From positions 1 to 64,000 of the forward strand of contig JACOSY010000023.1 in NCBI GenBank assembly GCA_016178595.1: a stretch of 64,000 bases of DNA, in the 5' to 3' direction. The stretch comes from Ignavibacteria bacterium (lineage in GTDB: Bacteria; Bacteroidota; Ignavibacteria; UBA10030; SZUA-254). Below are positions 1-10,265 of this stretch, in pieces. A model generated the notes under the pieces. The model was not told where the DNA came from. It searched no databases and worked only from the letters and a program-made list of their open reading frames with translations. A program made the position numbers and the translations under genes. Position 1 is the first letter of the stretch; every line of letters begins with the position of its first letter.

Positions 1-78
1 AATGAACAAACTCTACACGTAACGACATGGCAGACACTGCTTTCCAGGGCATGAGCAACCTCCGTTTGATTGTTGATC

Positions 79-140
79 ATGTCCAAATAAGTGTTTACCA
101 TGTCTCCGAACAAGTGTTACCCATGTCCCCGGTCTGTACA
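79..140 (+). repeat. Three imperfect tandem direct repeats of about 22 nt (ATGTCCAAATAAGTGTTTACC / ATGTCTCCGAACAAGTGTTACCC / ATGTCCCCGGTCTGTACA), possible IS terminus
   Basis: Direct reading; repeated ATGTCYCC...AAGTGTTACC units immediately upstream of yebC. Confidence 0.5.
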
Positions 141-161
141 ATATACAGAGGGTGCTTAGCA

Positions 162-914
162 ATGTCAGGCCACAATAAATGGGCGAAGATTAAGAGAAAG
201 AAAGGCGTGAACGATGCCAAACGTGGGCGGATTTTCACGCGTTTCATCAAAGAAATGACCATCGCTGCCCGCAATGGCGGCGGCAATCCGACAGGCAATC
301 CGCGCCTACGACTTGCAATCGAGAAGGCACAGGCAGCAAACATGCCCGCAGAGAATATCAAGCGCGCCATCCAGCGTGGGACGGGCGAACTCCCCGGTAT
401 TAGTTACGAGGAGGTGACCTACGAAGGTTTTGGACCCGGGGGCGTTGCAATCATGATCGAATCGGTCACTGACAACACGAATCGCACCGTCGCAGAAGTG
501 CGCCATCTCCTTGAGAAGTACGGCGGAAAACTCGGCGCCGCGAACTCGGTCTCCCGTTTGTTCCATCGCAAAGGCATGATGACGATCGCTCGTGAGAGCT
601 TCAACGAGGACGATGTGATGGGAATTGCTCTCGAAGCCGGCGCTGACGATATGCGGACAGATGAAGACTCGTATCAAATAATCACCTCACCGGAGAGCTT
701 TGAAGCTGTCCGTAAGGCGCTCGATACCAAGGGGATTAAGCCGGAAGAAGCAGAAGTCCAGCTGCTCCCTGAGAACACTATTCATCTTGAAGGGAAAGAG
801 GCTGAACAAATCCTGAAATTGATGGAGTCCCTCGAAGATCATGACGACATCCAGCATGTGTATGCAAACTTCGACATCGATGAAAGGATCATGGCGACGT
901 TCAACGCTGAGTAA
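162..914 (+). CDS. yebC: YebC/PmpR family transcriptional/translation regulator
   Basis: MSGHNKWAKIKRKKGVNDAKRGRIFTR N-terminus; start moved from ORF start 27 to ATG 162. Confidence 0.95.
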   Translation: MSGHNKWAKIKRKKGVNDAKRGRIFTRFIKEMTIAARNGGGNPTGNPRLRLAIEKAQAANMPAENIKRAIQRGTGELPGISYEEVTYEGFGPGGVAIMIESVTDNTNRTVAEVRHLLEKYGGKLGAANSVSRLFHRKGMMTIARESFNEDDVMGIALEAGADDMRTDEDSYQIITSPESFEAVRKALDTKGIKPEEAEVQLLPENTIHLEGKEAEQILKLMESLEDHDDIQHVYANFDIDERIMATFNAE

Positions 915-1023
915 GCTGCGAGCATTGAGCGCTGAGCAAAGAATCATTTGTTGTTGCTTATTCGCACCTTCCTGCTACTTGTGTGGACTTTTTCATTCTT
1001 AATTCTGAATTTTACCTGCACTC

Positions 1024-1578
1024 ATGGTCATTCTCGGCGTTGATCCCGGCACTCTCATCACAGGCTACGGAGTTATTGAAACTCGCGGAACCGGTATTCG
1101 TGTCATCATATGTGATGCGATCACAAACGATAGCGCCACAGCAATGCCGGAACGCCTGAAACTCATTCATGACATTCTCAGCAGCGTCATTGATCGGTTC
1201 CATCCCGATGAACTTGCTCTTGAGACTGCGTTCTATGGGAAGAATGCTCAATCGGCGCTCAAGCTCGGACATGCGCGTGGCGTCGCAATGCTTGCAGCCG
1301 TTAACCATGGTATCCCGACATACGAATACTCTCCGCGCGAAGTGAAAAAAGCGATCGTGGGAACCGGAACGGCGTCGAAACAGCAAGTGCAATACATGAT
1401 AAAATCCCTTCTGCACATGAAAGAATCTCCCAAGCGCTATGATGTTACCGATGCACTGGCCGTTGCCGTCTGCCACATGCATCGGCGGCTTGTCAAACGC
1501 TCCAACGGCACATTCAAAAGCTGGAAGACGTTCCTCTCCGCGCATCCCGAGAAAGTTCTGTCCCCCTTCCGGTCATGA
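1024..1578 (+). CDS. ruvC: Holliday junction endodeoxyribonuclease RuvC
   Basis: ILGVDPGTLITGYGVIE; adjacent to ruvA/ruvB. Confidence 0.96.
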   Translation: MVILGVDPGTLITGYGVIETRGTGIRVIICDAITNDSATAMPERLKLIHDILSSVIDRFHPDELALETAFYGKNAQSALKLGHARGVAMLAAVNHGIPTYEYSPREVKKAIVGTGTASKQQVQYMIKSLLHMKESPKRYDVTDALAVAVCHMHRRLVKRSNGTFKSWKTFLSAHPEKVLSPFRS

Positions 1579-2180
1579 TCTCCCACCTCCGCGGCAAGAT
1601 CGTTCATAGGTCGCCTACTGAAATCGTCGTCGATGTCAATGGCGTGGGCTACCGTGTCAACGTTTCCATCACGACATCCGAAAAACTGCATGAATCCGAC
1701 AGCGCCATCACCATCCTCACGCATCTCCACGTGCGCGAAGATTTGATGCAACTCTACGGCTTCGCGACGGAAGCAGAGCGCGATTTGTTTCGCTTACTTA
1801 TATCTGTCTCAGGCATCGGTCCTAAGATGGCACAAGGAATTCTTTCCGGAATGAGTCCGGCGGAATTGCGCGAGGCGATCGTGAGCGGTAATATTCTTGT
1901 ACTCACATCAATTTCCGGTGTAGGAAAGAAAACTGCCGAACGGATCGTTCTCGAGTTACGAAACAAAATGGGCAAGTTAGACATCGTCGACATGACCGGA
2001 ACAACCCCAACAAGCGCGCAGTTGAAGTCGCGATCAGAGGCTCTCGTCGCCCTGATGTCGTTAGGATATCCACGAAGCATTGCAGAGAAAGCAATACGAA
2101 CAGTCCTCAACGAATTGCACGGAAGAGAATTGACTGTGGAGGAACTGATCAAGCGGGCACTGAAACACACTTCGAAGTAA
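1575..2180 (+). CDS. ruvA: Holliday junction DNA helicase RuvA
   Basis: MISHLRGKIVHRSPTEIVVDVNGVGYRVNV; HhH motifs; overlaps ruvC stop. Confidence 0.96.
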   Translation: MISHLRGKIVHRSPTEIVVDVNGVGYRVNVSITTSEKLHESDSAITILTHLHVREDLMQLYGFATEAERDLFRLLISVSGIGPKMAQGILSGMSPAELREAIVSGNILVLTSISGVGKKTAERIVLELRNKMGKLDIVDMTGTTPTSAQLKSRSEALVALMSLGYPRSIAEKAIRTVLNELHGRELTVEELIKRALKHTSK

Positions 2181-2239
2181 TTCTGATCCATCGGGAAGGT
2201 ACTGTTGCTATTCTTCTCCTTTCTCCTTAATTTTGTTCC

Positions 2240-3319
2240 ATGACCAAACGATCCGACCAGGCAACTCCGGAACCGATTGAGAACGAAGTCGAGCTTGATC
2301 GAACTCTTCGTCCTCTGCGTTTCGAAGACTTCGTCGGGCAAAGAAAGATTGTCGACAATCTTGGGGTCTTCATCACCGCAGCAAAAATGCGCGGTGAAAG
2401 TCTCGATCATGTTCTTTTGACCGGCCCTCCCGGCCTCGGCAAGACCACGCTCGCCTACATCATCGCCAACGAGATGTGTGCAGGTATCAAGACGACATCC
2501 GGCCCGGCGCTCGAAAAACCCGGCGACCTGGCAGGAATCCTTACATCACTCAAACCACGGGAAGTTCTCTTCATCGATGAAATCCATCGCCTCCCTGTAA
2601 ATCTCGAAGAGTACCTCTACTCTGCGATGGAAGATCGCCGCGTGGACATTGTGATTGACAGCGGACCGGGCGCCAAAACAATTCAGTTAGGACTCGAACC
2701 GTTCACGCTCGTCGGTGCAACGACGCGTGCGGGATTGCTGAGCTCTCCTCTCCGCTCCCGGTTCGGCATCATGAACCGCCTCGACTACTACACAACCGAC
2801 CAGCTTGAGAAGATCATCCAACGATCGGCAAACATTCTCCACATTCAGTGTGAAGATACTGCTGCACGCGAAATAGCAAAACGCTCACGAGGCACGCCGC
2901 GCATCGCCAATCGATTGCTCAAACGTTGCAGGGATTTCGCACAAGGCGAGCAAACACTTGCACTGCACAAAGGCGTCATAGTAAAAGAGGTCGCTGAGCA
3001 TTCGCTCAATAGACTGGAGGTCGATGAGTTTGGTTTGGATGAGATGGATAAACGCATTCTTACCACAATCGTCGAGAAGTACAAGGGGGGACCGGTTGGC
3101 GTGAACACGCTCGCTGTTGCAGTCGGAGAAGAACCTGGCACGATCGAGGAAGTGTATGAGCCATACCTGATCCAGGAAGGATTTCTCGTGCGCACACCGC
3201 GCGGCAGGGAAGTAACGGAGATGACGTACACGCACCTGCATCTCCCGAAACGCCCTTCGCCCTCCTCACAGCAAGGCCTCGACTTTGCCAACCTCCGGCC
3301 AATCACGAATGACCAATGA
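2240..3319 (+). CDS. ruvB: Holliday junction branch migration helicase RuvB
   Basis: [45 protein letters not shown]. Confidence 0.97.
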   Translation: MTKRSDQATPEPIENEVELDRTLRPLRFEDFVGQRKIVDNLGVFITAAKMRGESLDHVLLTGPPGLGKTTLAYIIANEMCAGIKTTSGPALEKPGDLAGILTSLKPREVLFIDEIHRLPVNLEEYLYSAMEDRRVDIVIDSGPGAKTIQLGLEPFTLVGATTRAGLLSSPLRSRFGIMNRLDYYTTDQLEKIIQRSANILHIQCEDTAAREIAKRSRGTPRIANRLLKRCRDFAQGEQTLALHKGVIVKEVAEHSLNRLEVDEFGLDEMDKRILTTIVEKYKGGPVGVNTLAVAVGEEPGTIEEVYEPYLIQEGFLVRTPRGREVTEMTYTHLHLPKRPSPSSQQGLDFANLRPITNDQ

Positions 3320-3750
3320 CGAATTACAAAGTCAAACGAACACTCATGGGTCAGCTTCCATACGGATCCGATTTGTATGATGGGCTGACACAGATTATCC
3401 TGCGAGAGAACATCTGCCTCGGTCGCATCCACGGACTCGGAGCAACCACGTTCGCGCGCGTTGCTTACTACGACCAAAGCACGAAGACGTACAATCCGTT
3501 GGAATTCACCGGCGGAATGGAGATCCTGAATCTCTTCGGCAATGTTAGCATGCGAGATGGGAAACCCTTCGTACACGCTCATATTGTTCTCGGCGATCCG
3601 CAAGGCAGAGTCTTCGGCGGACACTTGATGCCGGGAACGAAACTCTTCGCGTGTGAAGTGTTTATAGAAGAGTTTGATGGCGCGGAACTTGTTCGTGCGC
3701 GGGAAGAGCGAACGGGGCTTCACCTCTGGACATCGGGGGATTTGCTCTAA
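3316..3750 (+). CDS. PPC/DUF296 domain (AT-hook-type DNA-binding) protein
   Basis: [14 protein letters not shown]...[13 protein letters not shown]...[33 protein letters not shown] pattern of DUF296. Confidence 0.8.
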   Translation: MTNYKVKRTLMGQLPYGSDLYDGLTQIILRENICLGRIHGLGATTFARVAYYDQSTKTYNPLEFTGGMEILNLFGNVSMRDGKPFVHAHIVLGDPQGRVFGGHLMPGTKLFACEVFIEEFDGAELVRAREERTGLHLWTSGDLL

Positions 3751-3855
3751 GCGTACATGGATTCTTGATTCTCTTTTCTGTATATTCTTTCCGTTCACAT
3801 TTGAAGTCGTCGTACTGATAGAGAATTCCATTTGCTCTACCTTTAGGAGTTGCCA

Positions 3856-5490
3856 ATGCCCCTCGACAAAGACCTCCAGTCCATACAAGAAATGCGCGAC
3901 CTTGTGCAGAAAGCCAAGCAAGCGCAGATCGAATTCCGTGCATACGACCAGGCACGCGTCGACCGGATCGTGAAAGCGATGGCCGACGCCGGGTACGAAG
4001 CCGCCGAGCGCCTCGGCCGCATGGCGCACGAAGAGACAGGCTTCGGCAAGCCGGACGACAAGAAAAAGAAGAACGAGTTTGCGACGCGGCGCGTATGGGA
4101 ATCCATCAAGGACCTCCGCACGGTCGGAGTGATTCGTGAGGATCGTGAGAAGCGCATCATCGAAATCGCCGAGCCGATGGGCGTTGTCTGTGCTCTTATT
4201 CCCTCGACGAATCCAACGTCGACCGTCATGTTCAAGGCAATCATCTCGGTAAAAGGACGCAACGGTATCGTTGCAAGTCCGCATCCGCGCGCTGCGAAGT
4301 GTACCGCAGAAGCAATGAATGTGATTGCACAGGCTGCGGAGGCTGCCGGCGCGCCGCAAGGGTTGATGGGCTGCATCAACGAGCCGACGCTCGAAGCGAC
4401 GAACCAGCTTATGAAGCACAAACTTATCTCGGTGATCCTTGCCACCGGCAGCAATCCGATGGTGAAGAGCGCGTATAGTTCGGGCAAACCGTGTTACGGC
4501 GTCGGTTCCGGTAACGTTCCTGCCTACATCGAAAAAAGCGCCAACATCCGGAAAGCCGTGGCGGACATCGTGTCAGGAAAAATATTTGATCTCGGCGTGT
4601 TGTGTTCGACGGAAGCATCGGTTGTGGTCGACGCTGCCGTCAAGACTGTTGTGGTGGAAGAATTCAAGCGGCGTAATTGCTACTTCGTTGAAGGTGACGA
4701 CAATGAAAAATTAAGTCGACTGATGTTCGATCAGCGCGGCGCGATCAATCCGAACATGGTTGGAAAGCCTGCCGCGTACATCGCCAAGAACGCCGGCATC
4801 AACGTTCCTGCAGAAACTCAAGTTCTCGTCGCCGAGTTGAGCGCTGTCGGGCGAGAATACCCGTTGTCTCGCGAGAAACTTTCGCCCGTACTCTCCTTTT
4901 ACACCGTCGACAATTGGCGAGAAGGGTGCGAGCGCTGCATCGAGCTGCTGGAGTTCGGCGGGATCGGTCACACGCTCGTCATCCACTCGATGGACGAAGA
5001 CATCATCATGAAGTTCGCGCTCGAGAAGCCGGCATTCAGAATTCTTGTCAACACCCAAGCTGCGCTCGGCGCTGTCGGATATACGAACGAACTTCTCCCA
5101 TCGATGACACTGGGACCGGGTACGTTCGGCGGATCGATCATTTCAGAAAACGTTTCGGCGAAACACATGATCAACGTTAAGCGGCTCGCGTTCGAGACTC
5201 GCCCGATCAATCCTCCCGAAGGAGAGACGAAAACCCTGCCCGCTTCGAAGCCGGAAATCCAACCGACCACGAGTCATAACATTCCTCCGGTTATGCCCAA
5301 ACCCTCTCCTTCCAAATCGTGGATGGAAGAAATCGACGAGCGCATCCGCATGAAGGCAGGCAATGCGCCCGTACACAAGAAGGAGGAACAGCTCTCGCAT
5401 TCTGAATCAAAAGACGACGGCCGCACGCTCGGCTCCGGCATTTCTGAAGAAGATGTGGAGCGAATCATCAAAGACTTCTCGAAGCGATGA
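3856..5490 (+). CDS. Acetaldehyde dehydrogenase (CoA-acylating) family protein, EutE/PduP-like, with C-terminal extension
   Basis: EPMGVVCALIPSTNPTSTVMFKAIISVKGRNGIV, VLCSTEASVVV; RBS AGGAG before ATG 3856. Confidence 0.85.
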   Translation: MPLDKDLQSIQEMRDLVQKAKQAQIEFRAYDQARVDRIVKAMADAGYEAAERLGRMAHEETGFGKPDDKKKKNEFATRRVWESIKDLRTVGVIREDREKRIIEIAEPMGVVCALIPSTNPTSTVMFKAIISVKGRNGIVASPHPRAAKCTAEAMNVIAQAAEAAGAPQGLMGCINEPTLEATNQLMKHKLISVILATGSNPMVKSAYSSGKPCYGVGSGNVPAYIEKSANIRKAVADIVSGKIFDLGVLCSTEASVVVDAAVKTVVVEEFKRRNCYFVEGDDNEKLSRLMFDQRGAINPNMVGKPAAYIAKNAGINVPAETQVLVAELSAVGREYPLSREKLSPVLSFYTVDNWREGCERCIELLEFGGIGHTLVIHSMDEDIIMKFALEKPAFRILVNTQAALGAVGYTNELLPSMTLGPGTFGGSIISENVSAKHMINVKRLAFETRPINPPEGETKTLPASKPEIQPTTSHNIPPVMPKPSPSKSWMEEIDERIRMKAGNAPVHKKEEQLSHSESKDDGRTLGSGISEEDVERIIKDFSKR

Positions 5491-5536
5491 TCCCGTCAGA
5501 CCTTACCTCTACGAGTCTACCGACTCCCTACGGGAT
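5490..5536. repeat. Cruciform-type inverted repeat ATCCCGT...ACGGGAT containing GAGTC-tacc-GACTC
   Basis: Arms read directly; overlaps the stop of the aldehyde dehydrogenase gene. Confidence 0.5.
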
Positions 5537-5581
5537 CGTAGATCGAAGAGTCGCAGACCGTAGCCCTTTCCTAAGAGAAGA

Positions 5582-5602
5582 AGGCCGTAGGCCTGTTTTT
5601 TT
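5582..5602 (+). terminator. Short Rho-independent-like terminator AGGCCgtaGGCCT + T7
   Basis: Palindrome followed by gTTTTTTT downstream of the aldehyde dehydrogenase gene. Confidence 0.4.
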
Positions 5603-5613
5603 CCGAAGCCAAA

Positions 5614-5650
5614 GCATCCTCTCCTCGTAGGAGAGGATTATAGGTGAGGT
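5614..5650 (+). repeat. Hairpin repeat (ATCCTCTCCT-cgt-AGGAGAGGAT + tail TATAGGTGAGGT)
   Basis: Same structure as repeats at 21593-21633 and 22086-22126. Confidence 0.85.
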
Positions 5651-5654
5651 CTCC

Positions 5655-6263
5655 TTGGCTCGACTCAAGAAACTCCCCCGCTCATTCTACCGTCGTCCAA
5701 CTCTCACGGTCGCAAAGGATCTGCTTGGCAAACACCTCGTTCGGAAACTAGGACGATCCACACTCATCGGCAAGATTATCGAAGTAGAAGCTTATCTTGG
5801 CGAGAAAGATCCCGCCAGTCACGCTTACCGAGGTCTCACCAAGCGCAATGAAGTCATGTTCAAGGAAGGCGGGCATCTTTATGTCTACTTCACCTATGGC
5901 ATGCACTACTGCTGCAATGTGGTAACGGAGAAAGAGGGAATCGGACACGCTGTTTTGTTGAGAGCCATTGAACCGATTGAAGGCATTGAGATGATGTGGA
6001 AGAACAGAAAATTCACAACGAATTTAACGGATGAAACGGATTATCGGATGCTGACGAACGGGCCGGCGAAACTGTGCCAGGCGTTTGGGATCAGAAAGAA
6101 TGAGAATGGAATCAATCTTCGCGGCAACCTTATTTTCCTTACGGAAGGCGAGAACATTTCACGCTCTTCGACCAGAGCGACGACACGCATCGGCATCACG
6201 GTGGGACGTGAGTTGCGATGGCGATTCTACATCAAGAGGAACCCATTCGTCTCGCGGAAGTAA
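5655..6263 (+). CDS. mpg: DNA-3-methyladenine glycosylase (AAG/MPG family)
   Basis: FYRRPTLTVAKDLLGKHLVRK, EVEAYLGEKDPASHAYRGLTKRNEVMF, YVYFTYGMHYCCNVV; TTG start. Confidence 0.93.
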   Translation: MARLKKLPRSFYRRPTLTVAKDLLGKHLVRKLGRSTLIGKIIEVEAYLGEKDPASHAYRGLTKRNEVMFKEGGHLYVYFTYGMHYCCNVVTEKEGIGHAVLLRAIEPIEGIEMMWKNRKFTTNLTDETDYRMLTNGPAKLCQAFGIRKNENGINLRGNLIFLTEGENISRSSTRATTRIGITVGRELRWRFYIKRNPFVSRK

Positions 6264-6276
6264 AGGCGACGACGTG

Positions 6277-6843
6277 CTAAGGAAGCTCTGCCTCTTCAAG
6301 TAACCGCTTCCAAATATCTGCAACGTGCAAGGTAGTCACCCATTCCCCGAGATAGTTTTTGTCGAGCGCGTCGTGCTGAACCTCATAAACCCGAAGTGCA
6401 TCTGTAAAGTGCTTTTCGCTCCCTCCAGACTTTTTCACCCATGCCAGTTTTGCCAGGATCGTATCTTCGGGTGCTGACACGTGCAGAACACTTCCGAACA
6501 GCTTCTCCGTCACACGCCGGGCAAATCGAGATCGATCGAAGGGCGTGTCCATCAATGTCCAAAAATCAACTTTATCCCCTTCGTCACTATCGATGAGATT
6601 GAACATACTTCTCGACTCGATCGCGGAGACGATGCTTGCCTCGTCGAGATGGAATCTGGGTGGTGGGAACGCTTCAGCCAACTGTCTTGCCGCTGACTTC
6701 GAAATTGCGACGACGATGTCGATATCGTGCGTTGACCGCGGCTCACCCTGCATGCTAGAGACCATTGATCCGGTGATCATGTATTGAATGTCATTCTCAA
6801 CGAGAACCTGAACGACGTTTCTCAATAGTTCCTGTTGTGGCAT
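6277..6843 (-). CDS. Nucleotidyltransferase-fold protein
   Basis: YMITGSMVSSMQGEPRSTHDIDIVV (GS...D.D motif), KVDFW, KLAWVKKSGGSEKHFTDALRV. Confidence 0.75.
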   Translation of the reverse strand: MPQQELLRNVVQVLVENDIQYMITGSMVSSMQGEPRSTHDIDIVVAISKSAARQLAEAFPPPRFHLDEASIVSAIESRSMFNLIDSDEGDKVDFWTLMDTPFDRSRFARRVTEKLFGSVLHVSAPEDTILAKLAWVKKSGGSEKHFTDALRVYEVQHDALDKNYLGEWVTTLHVADIWKRLLEEAELP

Positions 6844-7064
6844 TTATCGAGGCGTTTGAGAAGCAGTGTGTGAAATTCGGACGGCGATGCGTCGGGATGA
6901 CGTTTACGCAGACCGTGGATGAAGAGTTGGTTGACAAAATCCGACAGCTCGAAAGACTTGAGCAATCGTTGCTCCGGTGACAATCGACGAAGGATCTGAA
7001 TGTAGATTCGGTGATTTGGTCGAGGCTTGGCGTTCATACGCATCCTGAATCCAGTATACTTCAT
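6822..7064 (-). CDS. Small conserved-looking protein, overlapping upstream partner of the nucleotidyltransferase
   Basis: 80 aa, RLSPEQRLLKSFELSDFVNQLF...EFHTLLLKRLDKCHNRNY; 22-bp overlap with the downstream gene. Confidence 0.6.
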   Translation of the reverse strand: MKYTGFRMRMNAKPRPNHRIYIQILRRLSPEQRLLKSFELSDFVNQLFIHGLRKRHPDASPSEFHTLLLKRLDKCHNRNY

Positions 7065-7079
7065 TGATCGAAGAAAAGC

Positions 7080-7217
7080 AAGCTGGAGATTTTTTTGCCA
7101 GATGGCAAAAAAGTTCCTTCAACACAAATCGTTTCAACGACGAGGATTGGGATCAAGAATGGAAGGGAAAAGAGGTGGAGGTTTTACATAAAAGAAAATC
7201 CATTTGTCTCTATGTAA
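7080..7217 (+). pseudogene. Remnant of a second mpg gene, 3' end only
   Basis: In-frame read [45 protein letters not shown] matches Mpg C-terminus TTRIGITVGRELRWRFYIKRNPFVSRK* (about 21/26 aa identical over the tail). Confidence 0.85.
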
Positions 7218-10128
7218 GGCTAAGCTCCTGTTTGAGAAATTGCCCCGTGTAAGAAACCTTCACCTTCGCCACCTCCTCCGGCGTCCCTTCTGCAATAATC
7301 TTTCCTCCCTCTTCTCCTCCCTCCGGACCGAGATCGATAACCCAATCTGCAGTTTTAATGACATCGAGGTTATGCTCGATGACGATGACGGTATTTCCTT
7401 TGTCCACCAGTTTGTTCAGCACGGCAAGCAGCATGCGGATGTCTTCGAAGTGAAGACCGGTTGTCGGCTCGTCGAGGATGTAGAGCGTTTGTCCCGTTCC
7501 CACTTTTGATAATTCTGTCGAAAGTTTCACGCGCTGCGCTTCGCCGCCGGAAAGTGTTGTCGCTTGCTGCCCAAGACGAATGTATCCCAATCCGACATCA
7601 TGCAGTGTCCGGAGCTTTCGCTGAAGCCGGGGGATCTCACTGAAGAACCCTACGGCCTCTTCGACCGTCATATTCAATACATCGGCAATCGACTTCCCCT
7701 TATACACGATTTCAAGTGTCTCGCGATTATAGCGTTTTCCTTTACAAACATCGCACAACACGTACACATCCGGCAAAAAGTTCATCTCGATCTTCCGGAC
7801 GCCGTCGCCTTCGCACTCATCGCAACGTCCTCCTTTCACGTTGAAGCTGAAACGACCTGCCTTGTAGCCCCGGATCTTCGCTTCCGGAAGCTGTGTGTAG
7901 AGATCGCGGATAAAGGTGAAGAGCCCCGTATAGGTTGCCGGATTCGAGCGCGGCGTCCGCCCAATGGGCGATTGATCGATATCGATCACTTTATCGATAT
8001 GGGCAAGTCCTTCGATGGATTTGTAGGAAAGCGGAACCTCTTTCGATTTGTAGAATTTCCGAGCGAGGATGCGGTAAAGTGTTTCCGAAATCAGGCTCGA
8101 TTTCCCCGAGCCACTCACCCCGGTGATGACAACAAACTTGGCAAGTGGAATGTGGAGATCGACCGACTGTAAATTATTTCCCGAAGCGCCAAGGAGTGAG
8201 AGACGCTTACCGTTTCCATCCCGGCGACGAAGAGGAACTTCGATCCTTTTCTTACCAATCAAATACAATGCTGTTGATGATTTGCCATCGAACCCATTTC
8301 CATTTTTGACTTTTTCATTTTTCATTTTTAATTGGTTCGGCTTTCCCGTTGTCACCACATGTCCGCCATGCTCGCCCGCGCCCGGCCCAAGGTCGACCAC
8401 AAAGTCGGCGCTCTGGATCATTTCCTTGTCGTGCTCAACCACGATCACCGTATTCCCGAGGTCGCGGAGTTCTTTCAAGCTATCGATGAGTTTCAGATTG
8501 TCGCGCTGGTGGAGACCGATGCTCGGCTCATCGAGGATGTAGAGCACGCCGACAAGCTGCGATCCGATCTGCGTGGCAAGCCGGATGCGCTGCGCCTCGC
8601 CGCCGGACAAGGTTCGAGTGGGGCGGTCGAGCGTAAGATAATCCAAGCCGACGTTGAGAAGAAATTGGAGACGCTGCGTAATTTCTTTCACGATCTGGTG
8701 TGCAATTTCTTGCTGCCGCTCAGTGAACGCGAAGCCGGCAAAGAATGCCTCTGCTTTCCGGAGCGACAGTTGGACAACATCATGGATGTTAACGCTCTCT
8801 CTTGTCTTTGCATGATTGAGCCGAACGGCAAGGCTCTCTGTTCGCAGCCGTCCACCGTTGCACGCCGGGCACGGCGTCGTGTTCATGAACGACTCGACCC
8901 ATTGCCGGATTCCTTCAGAGGATGTTTCATCGAAATAGTGCTTGAGCGTTTCGATCAAGCCATTGAACCGCTGACGATAGGTTACGATCCTTCCCGTCTG
9001 ATAGCGGTACTGAATCTCAAATTTATCGTCGCCGCCACCGTACAGAAAGATATCGATGACCTTCTTCGGAAGTTTCTTGATCGGTGTATCGAGATCGACC
9101 TCGAATCGAGCGGCAACTGCGTGTACCTGGCTCCAAAGCCATGTTTCGCGAGGCTTGCCGAGAGGAGCTAATCCTTCTTGATTGACGCTGCGATTGTCAT
9201 CAGGAATGATCAATCGTGTATCGAATTCTTTCGTCTCCCCAAGGCCATGGCACGTCGGACACGAGCCATACGGTGAGTTGAAGGAAAAGGAATTCGGCGC
9301 AGGCTCATCATAACTGATGCCACAGTCGAGACATGCAAGGTGCCGGCTGAAGAGCTGGTCGGTATTATCTTTCTTTCCCCTTATCTTCCCGGTACGTGAA
9401 CCACGTTCGTTCAGCGAATTGACGATCACGAGTCCGGAACCCATCCGCAACGCCGTCTCGACAGAATCGGCAAGGCGGGAGCGCATATCGTGACGAACGG
9501 CAAGACGATCCACAACTATTTCGATGTTGTGGACTTTGTACCGATCCACTTGCGTCCCCTTCCCGATCTCCTGTACCTCGCCATCGACGCGGATCCGGAG
9601 AAATCCATCCTTGAGAATCTGTTCGAACAACTCGCGGTAGTGCCCTTTGCGTCCACGAATCACCGGCGCGAGAATTTGAATCTTCGTGCCATGCGGATAC
9701 GCCATGACGGCATCGATAATCTGATCGACAGATTGTTTCTGAACTACACGCCCGCAGTTGAAACAGTGCTGAATACCAACCCGCGCAAAGAGAAGACGGA
9801 GGTAGTCGTAGATCTCCGTGACCGTACCGACGGTGGAGCGGGGATTGTGGGAGACGGTCTTCTGCTCGATGGATATCGCAGGACTGAGTCCTTCGATGTT
9901 ATCGACATCGGGTCGTTCCATCAACCCGAGGAACTGTCGCGCATATGCGCTGAGGCTTTCGACGTACCGTCGCTGTCCTTCTGCGTAGATCGTATCGAAG
10001 GCAAGGCTGGATTTGCCCGAACCGGAGAGACCGGTTATGACGATAAGTTCGTCGCGCGGCATCTCCACATCGATGTTCTTGAGATTGTGGACGCGAGCGC
10101 CCTTGACGATGAGTTTGTCTTGTTCCAT
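7210..10128 (-). CDS. uvrA: Excinuclease ABC subunit A
   Basis: [56 protein letters not shown]; two ABC signatures. Confidence 0.97.
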   Translation of the reverse strand: MEQDKLIVKGARVHNLKNIDVEMPRDELIVITGLSGSGKSSLAFDTIYAEGQRRYVESLSAYARQFLGLMERPDVDNIEGLSPAISIEQKTVSHNPRSTVGTVTEIYDYLRLLFARVGIQHCFNCGRVVQKQSVDQIIDAVMAYPHGTKIQILAPVIRGRKGHYRELFEQILKDGFLRIRVDGEVQEIGKGTQVDRYKVHNIEIVVDRLAVRHDMRSRLADSVETALRMGSGLVIVNSLNERGSRTGKIRGKKDNTDQLFSRHLACLDCGISYDEPAPNSFSFNSPYGSCPTCHGLGETKEFDTRLIIPDDNRSVNQEGLAPLGKPRETWLWSQVHAVAARFEVDLDTPIKKLPKKVIDIFLYGGGDDKFEIQYRYQTGRIVTYRQRFNGLIETLKHYFDETSSEGIRQWVESFMNTTPCPACNGGRLRTESLAVRLNHAKTRESVNIHDVVQLSLRKAEAFFAGFAFTERQQEIAHQIVKEITQRLQFLLNVGLDYLTLDRPTRTLSGGEAQRIRLATQIGSQLVGVLYILDEPSIGLHQRDNLKLIDSLKELRDLGNTVIVVEHDKEMIQSADFVVDLGPGAGEHGGHVVTTGKPNQLKMKNEKVKNGNGFDGKSSTALYLIGKKRIEVPLRRRDGNGKRLSLLGASGNNLQSVDLHIPLAKFVVITGVSGSGKSSLISETLYRILARKFYKSKEVPLSYKSIEGLAHIDKVIDIDQSPIGRTPRSNPATYTGLFTFIRDLYTQLPEAKIRGYKAGRFSFNVKGGRCDECEGDGVRKIEMNFLPDVYVLCDVCKGKRYNRETLEIVYKGKSIADVLNMTVEEAVGFFSEIPRLQRKLRTLHDVGLGYIRLGQQATTLSGGEAQRVKLSTELSKVGTGQTLYILDEPTTGLHFEDIRMLLAVLNKLVDKGNTVIVIEHNLDVIKTADWVIDLGPEGGEEGGKIIAEGTPEEVAKVKVSYTGQFLKQELSLT

Positions 10129-10162
10129 ACCTAACCGAATGTTATCATTGACATTAAAAGGA

Positions 10163-10186
10163 AGGCGACGTCACGTGACGTCGCCT
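10163..10186. repeat. Perfect 24-bp palindrome AGGCGACGTCACGTGACGTCGCCT
   Basis: Read directly; lies just upstream of uvrA. Confidence 0.9.
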
Positions 10187-10265
10187 GCAGGAAAAACTGC
10201 TTCGTACAAAATATCAAATCAAGAGGAGAATTGCAATGGATCGCTGTGATATAAATAGATGGAGA

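Noticed and set aside
2845-4419. 524-aa minus-strand ORF
   Set aside because: Antisense to ruvB, the DUF296 gene and the aldehyde dehydrogenase, all of which have clear homology; low-complexity composition typical of shadow ORFs.
8332-9171. 279-aa plus-strand ORF
   Set aside because: Antisense shadow of uvrA.
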